A DNA stretch of 58,371 nucleotides. It comes from an uncultured bacterium (lineage in GTDB: Bacteria; Krumholzibacteriota; Krumholzibacteriia; LZORAL124-64-63). Positions within the stretch are counted from its first letter, which is position 1. Every line of letters begins with the position of its first letter. A program made the translations under genes and the position numbers. The notes under the pieces were generated by a model. That model had not been told where the DNA came from. It did not search any database and saw only the letters and a list, made by a program, of their open reading frames with translations. The stretch spans positions 1 to 58,371 of the forward strand of contig CAIOLW010000157.1 of assembly GCA_903859215.1 (NCBI GenBank). Direction: 5' to 3'. This document shows, in pieces, positions 58,346 through 58,371 of this stretch.

Positions 58346-58371
58346 AGTTTACGGGACAATCAGGCTTCGTC

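Overview
The window is high-GC, gene-dense bacterial chromosome with no phage, insertion sequence or CRISPR. The cell looks Gram-negative: it carries a Kdo transferase, a GT9 heptosyltransferase-like enzyme, a large AsmA-type inner-membrane protein, lipoprotein signal peptidase and a thrombospondin-repeat barrel protein. A giant gingipain-like (C25) secreted protein with a FlgD-like C-terminal Ig domain, a dockerin-like secreted protein and small secreted proteins sharing a C-terminal motif are a style seen in FCB-superphylum and neighbouring candidate phyla. Assignment to such a lineage (for example Krumholzibacteriota or Eisenbacteria) is inference only; no rRNA is present.

Layout. 1-3.7 kb: glmM-glmS (UDP-GlcNAc precursor supply) and a tRNA-Phe/tRNA-Thr unit with its own promoter and terminator. 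3.8-9.8 kb: histidine kinase and stand-alone receiver, uvrA, and divergent mazG. 9.8-14.0 kb: two CNNM/CorC-type membrane proteins, a DUF1844 protein and a TSP3-repeat outer-membrane-like protein. 14.2-17.5 kb (+): heptosyltransferase-waaA pair and a radical SAM/SPASM enzyme. 17.5-23.8 kb (-): queE-queC, an M49-like zinc peptidase, tRNA-Asp, and nagZ with a SpoIID homologue. 23.9-31.0 kb: secreted-protein island (C25 peptidase, two paralogous small secreted proteins, a dockerin-like protein), with long leaders and several clear promoters and terminators.

31.3-34.2 kb: tRNA-Val overlapping a 58-aa membrane protein gene, then a compact STAS antagonist, anti-sigma-like kinase, ruvX, mltG operon. 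34.2-43.2 kb: rluD, lspA, TraR/DksA, ileS, PNP, divIVA, yggT, yggS and a RecA-like ATPase, many with overlapping stops and starts. 43.2-52.4 kb: fusA (with a hairpin plus U-tract in its leader), an AsmA-like protein, two alpha-oxoamine synthases flanking an acyl carrier protein and AcpS, and class II fba. 52.6-56.3 kb (+): zinc ABC transporter znuA-znuC-znuB and a MOT1-like transporter. 56.4-58.3 kb: tmRNA (ssrA) and an MmgE/PrpD protein.

The most unusual units are (i) the oxoamine synthase/ACP/AcpS/oxoamine synthase/AsmA cluster, which suggests an ACP-dependent acyl-amino-acid condensation and perhaps an envelope lipid; (ii) the secreted-protein island; (iii) the promoter-hairpin-U7-fusA arrangement; and (iv) the tRNA-Val/ORF overlap. 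Many start codons are GTG or TTG embedded in the preceding stop, so translational coupling is common here.
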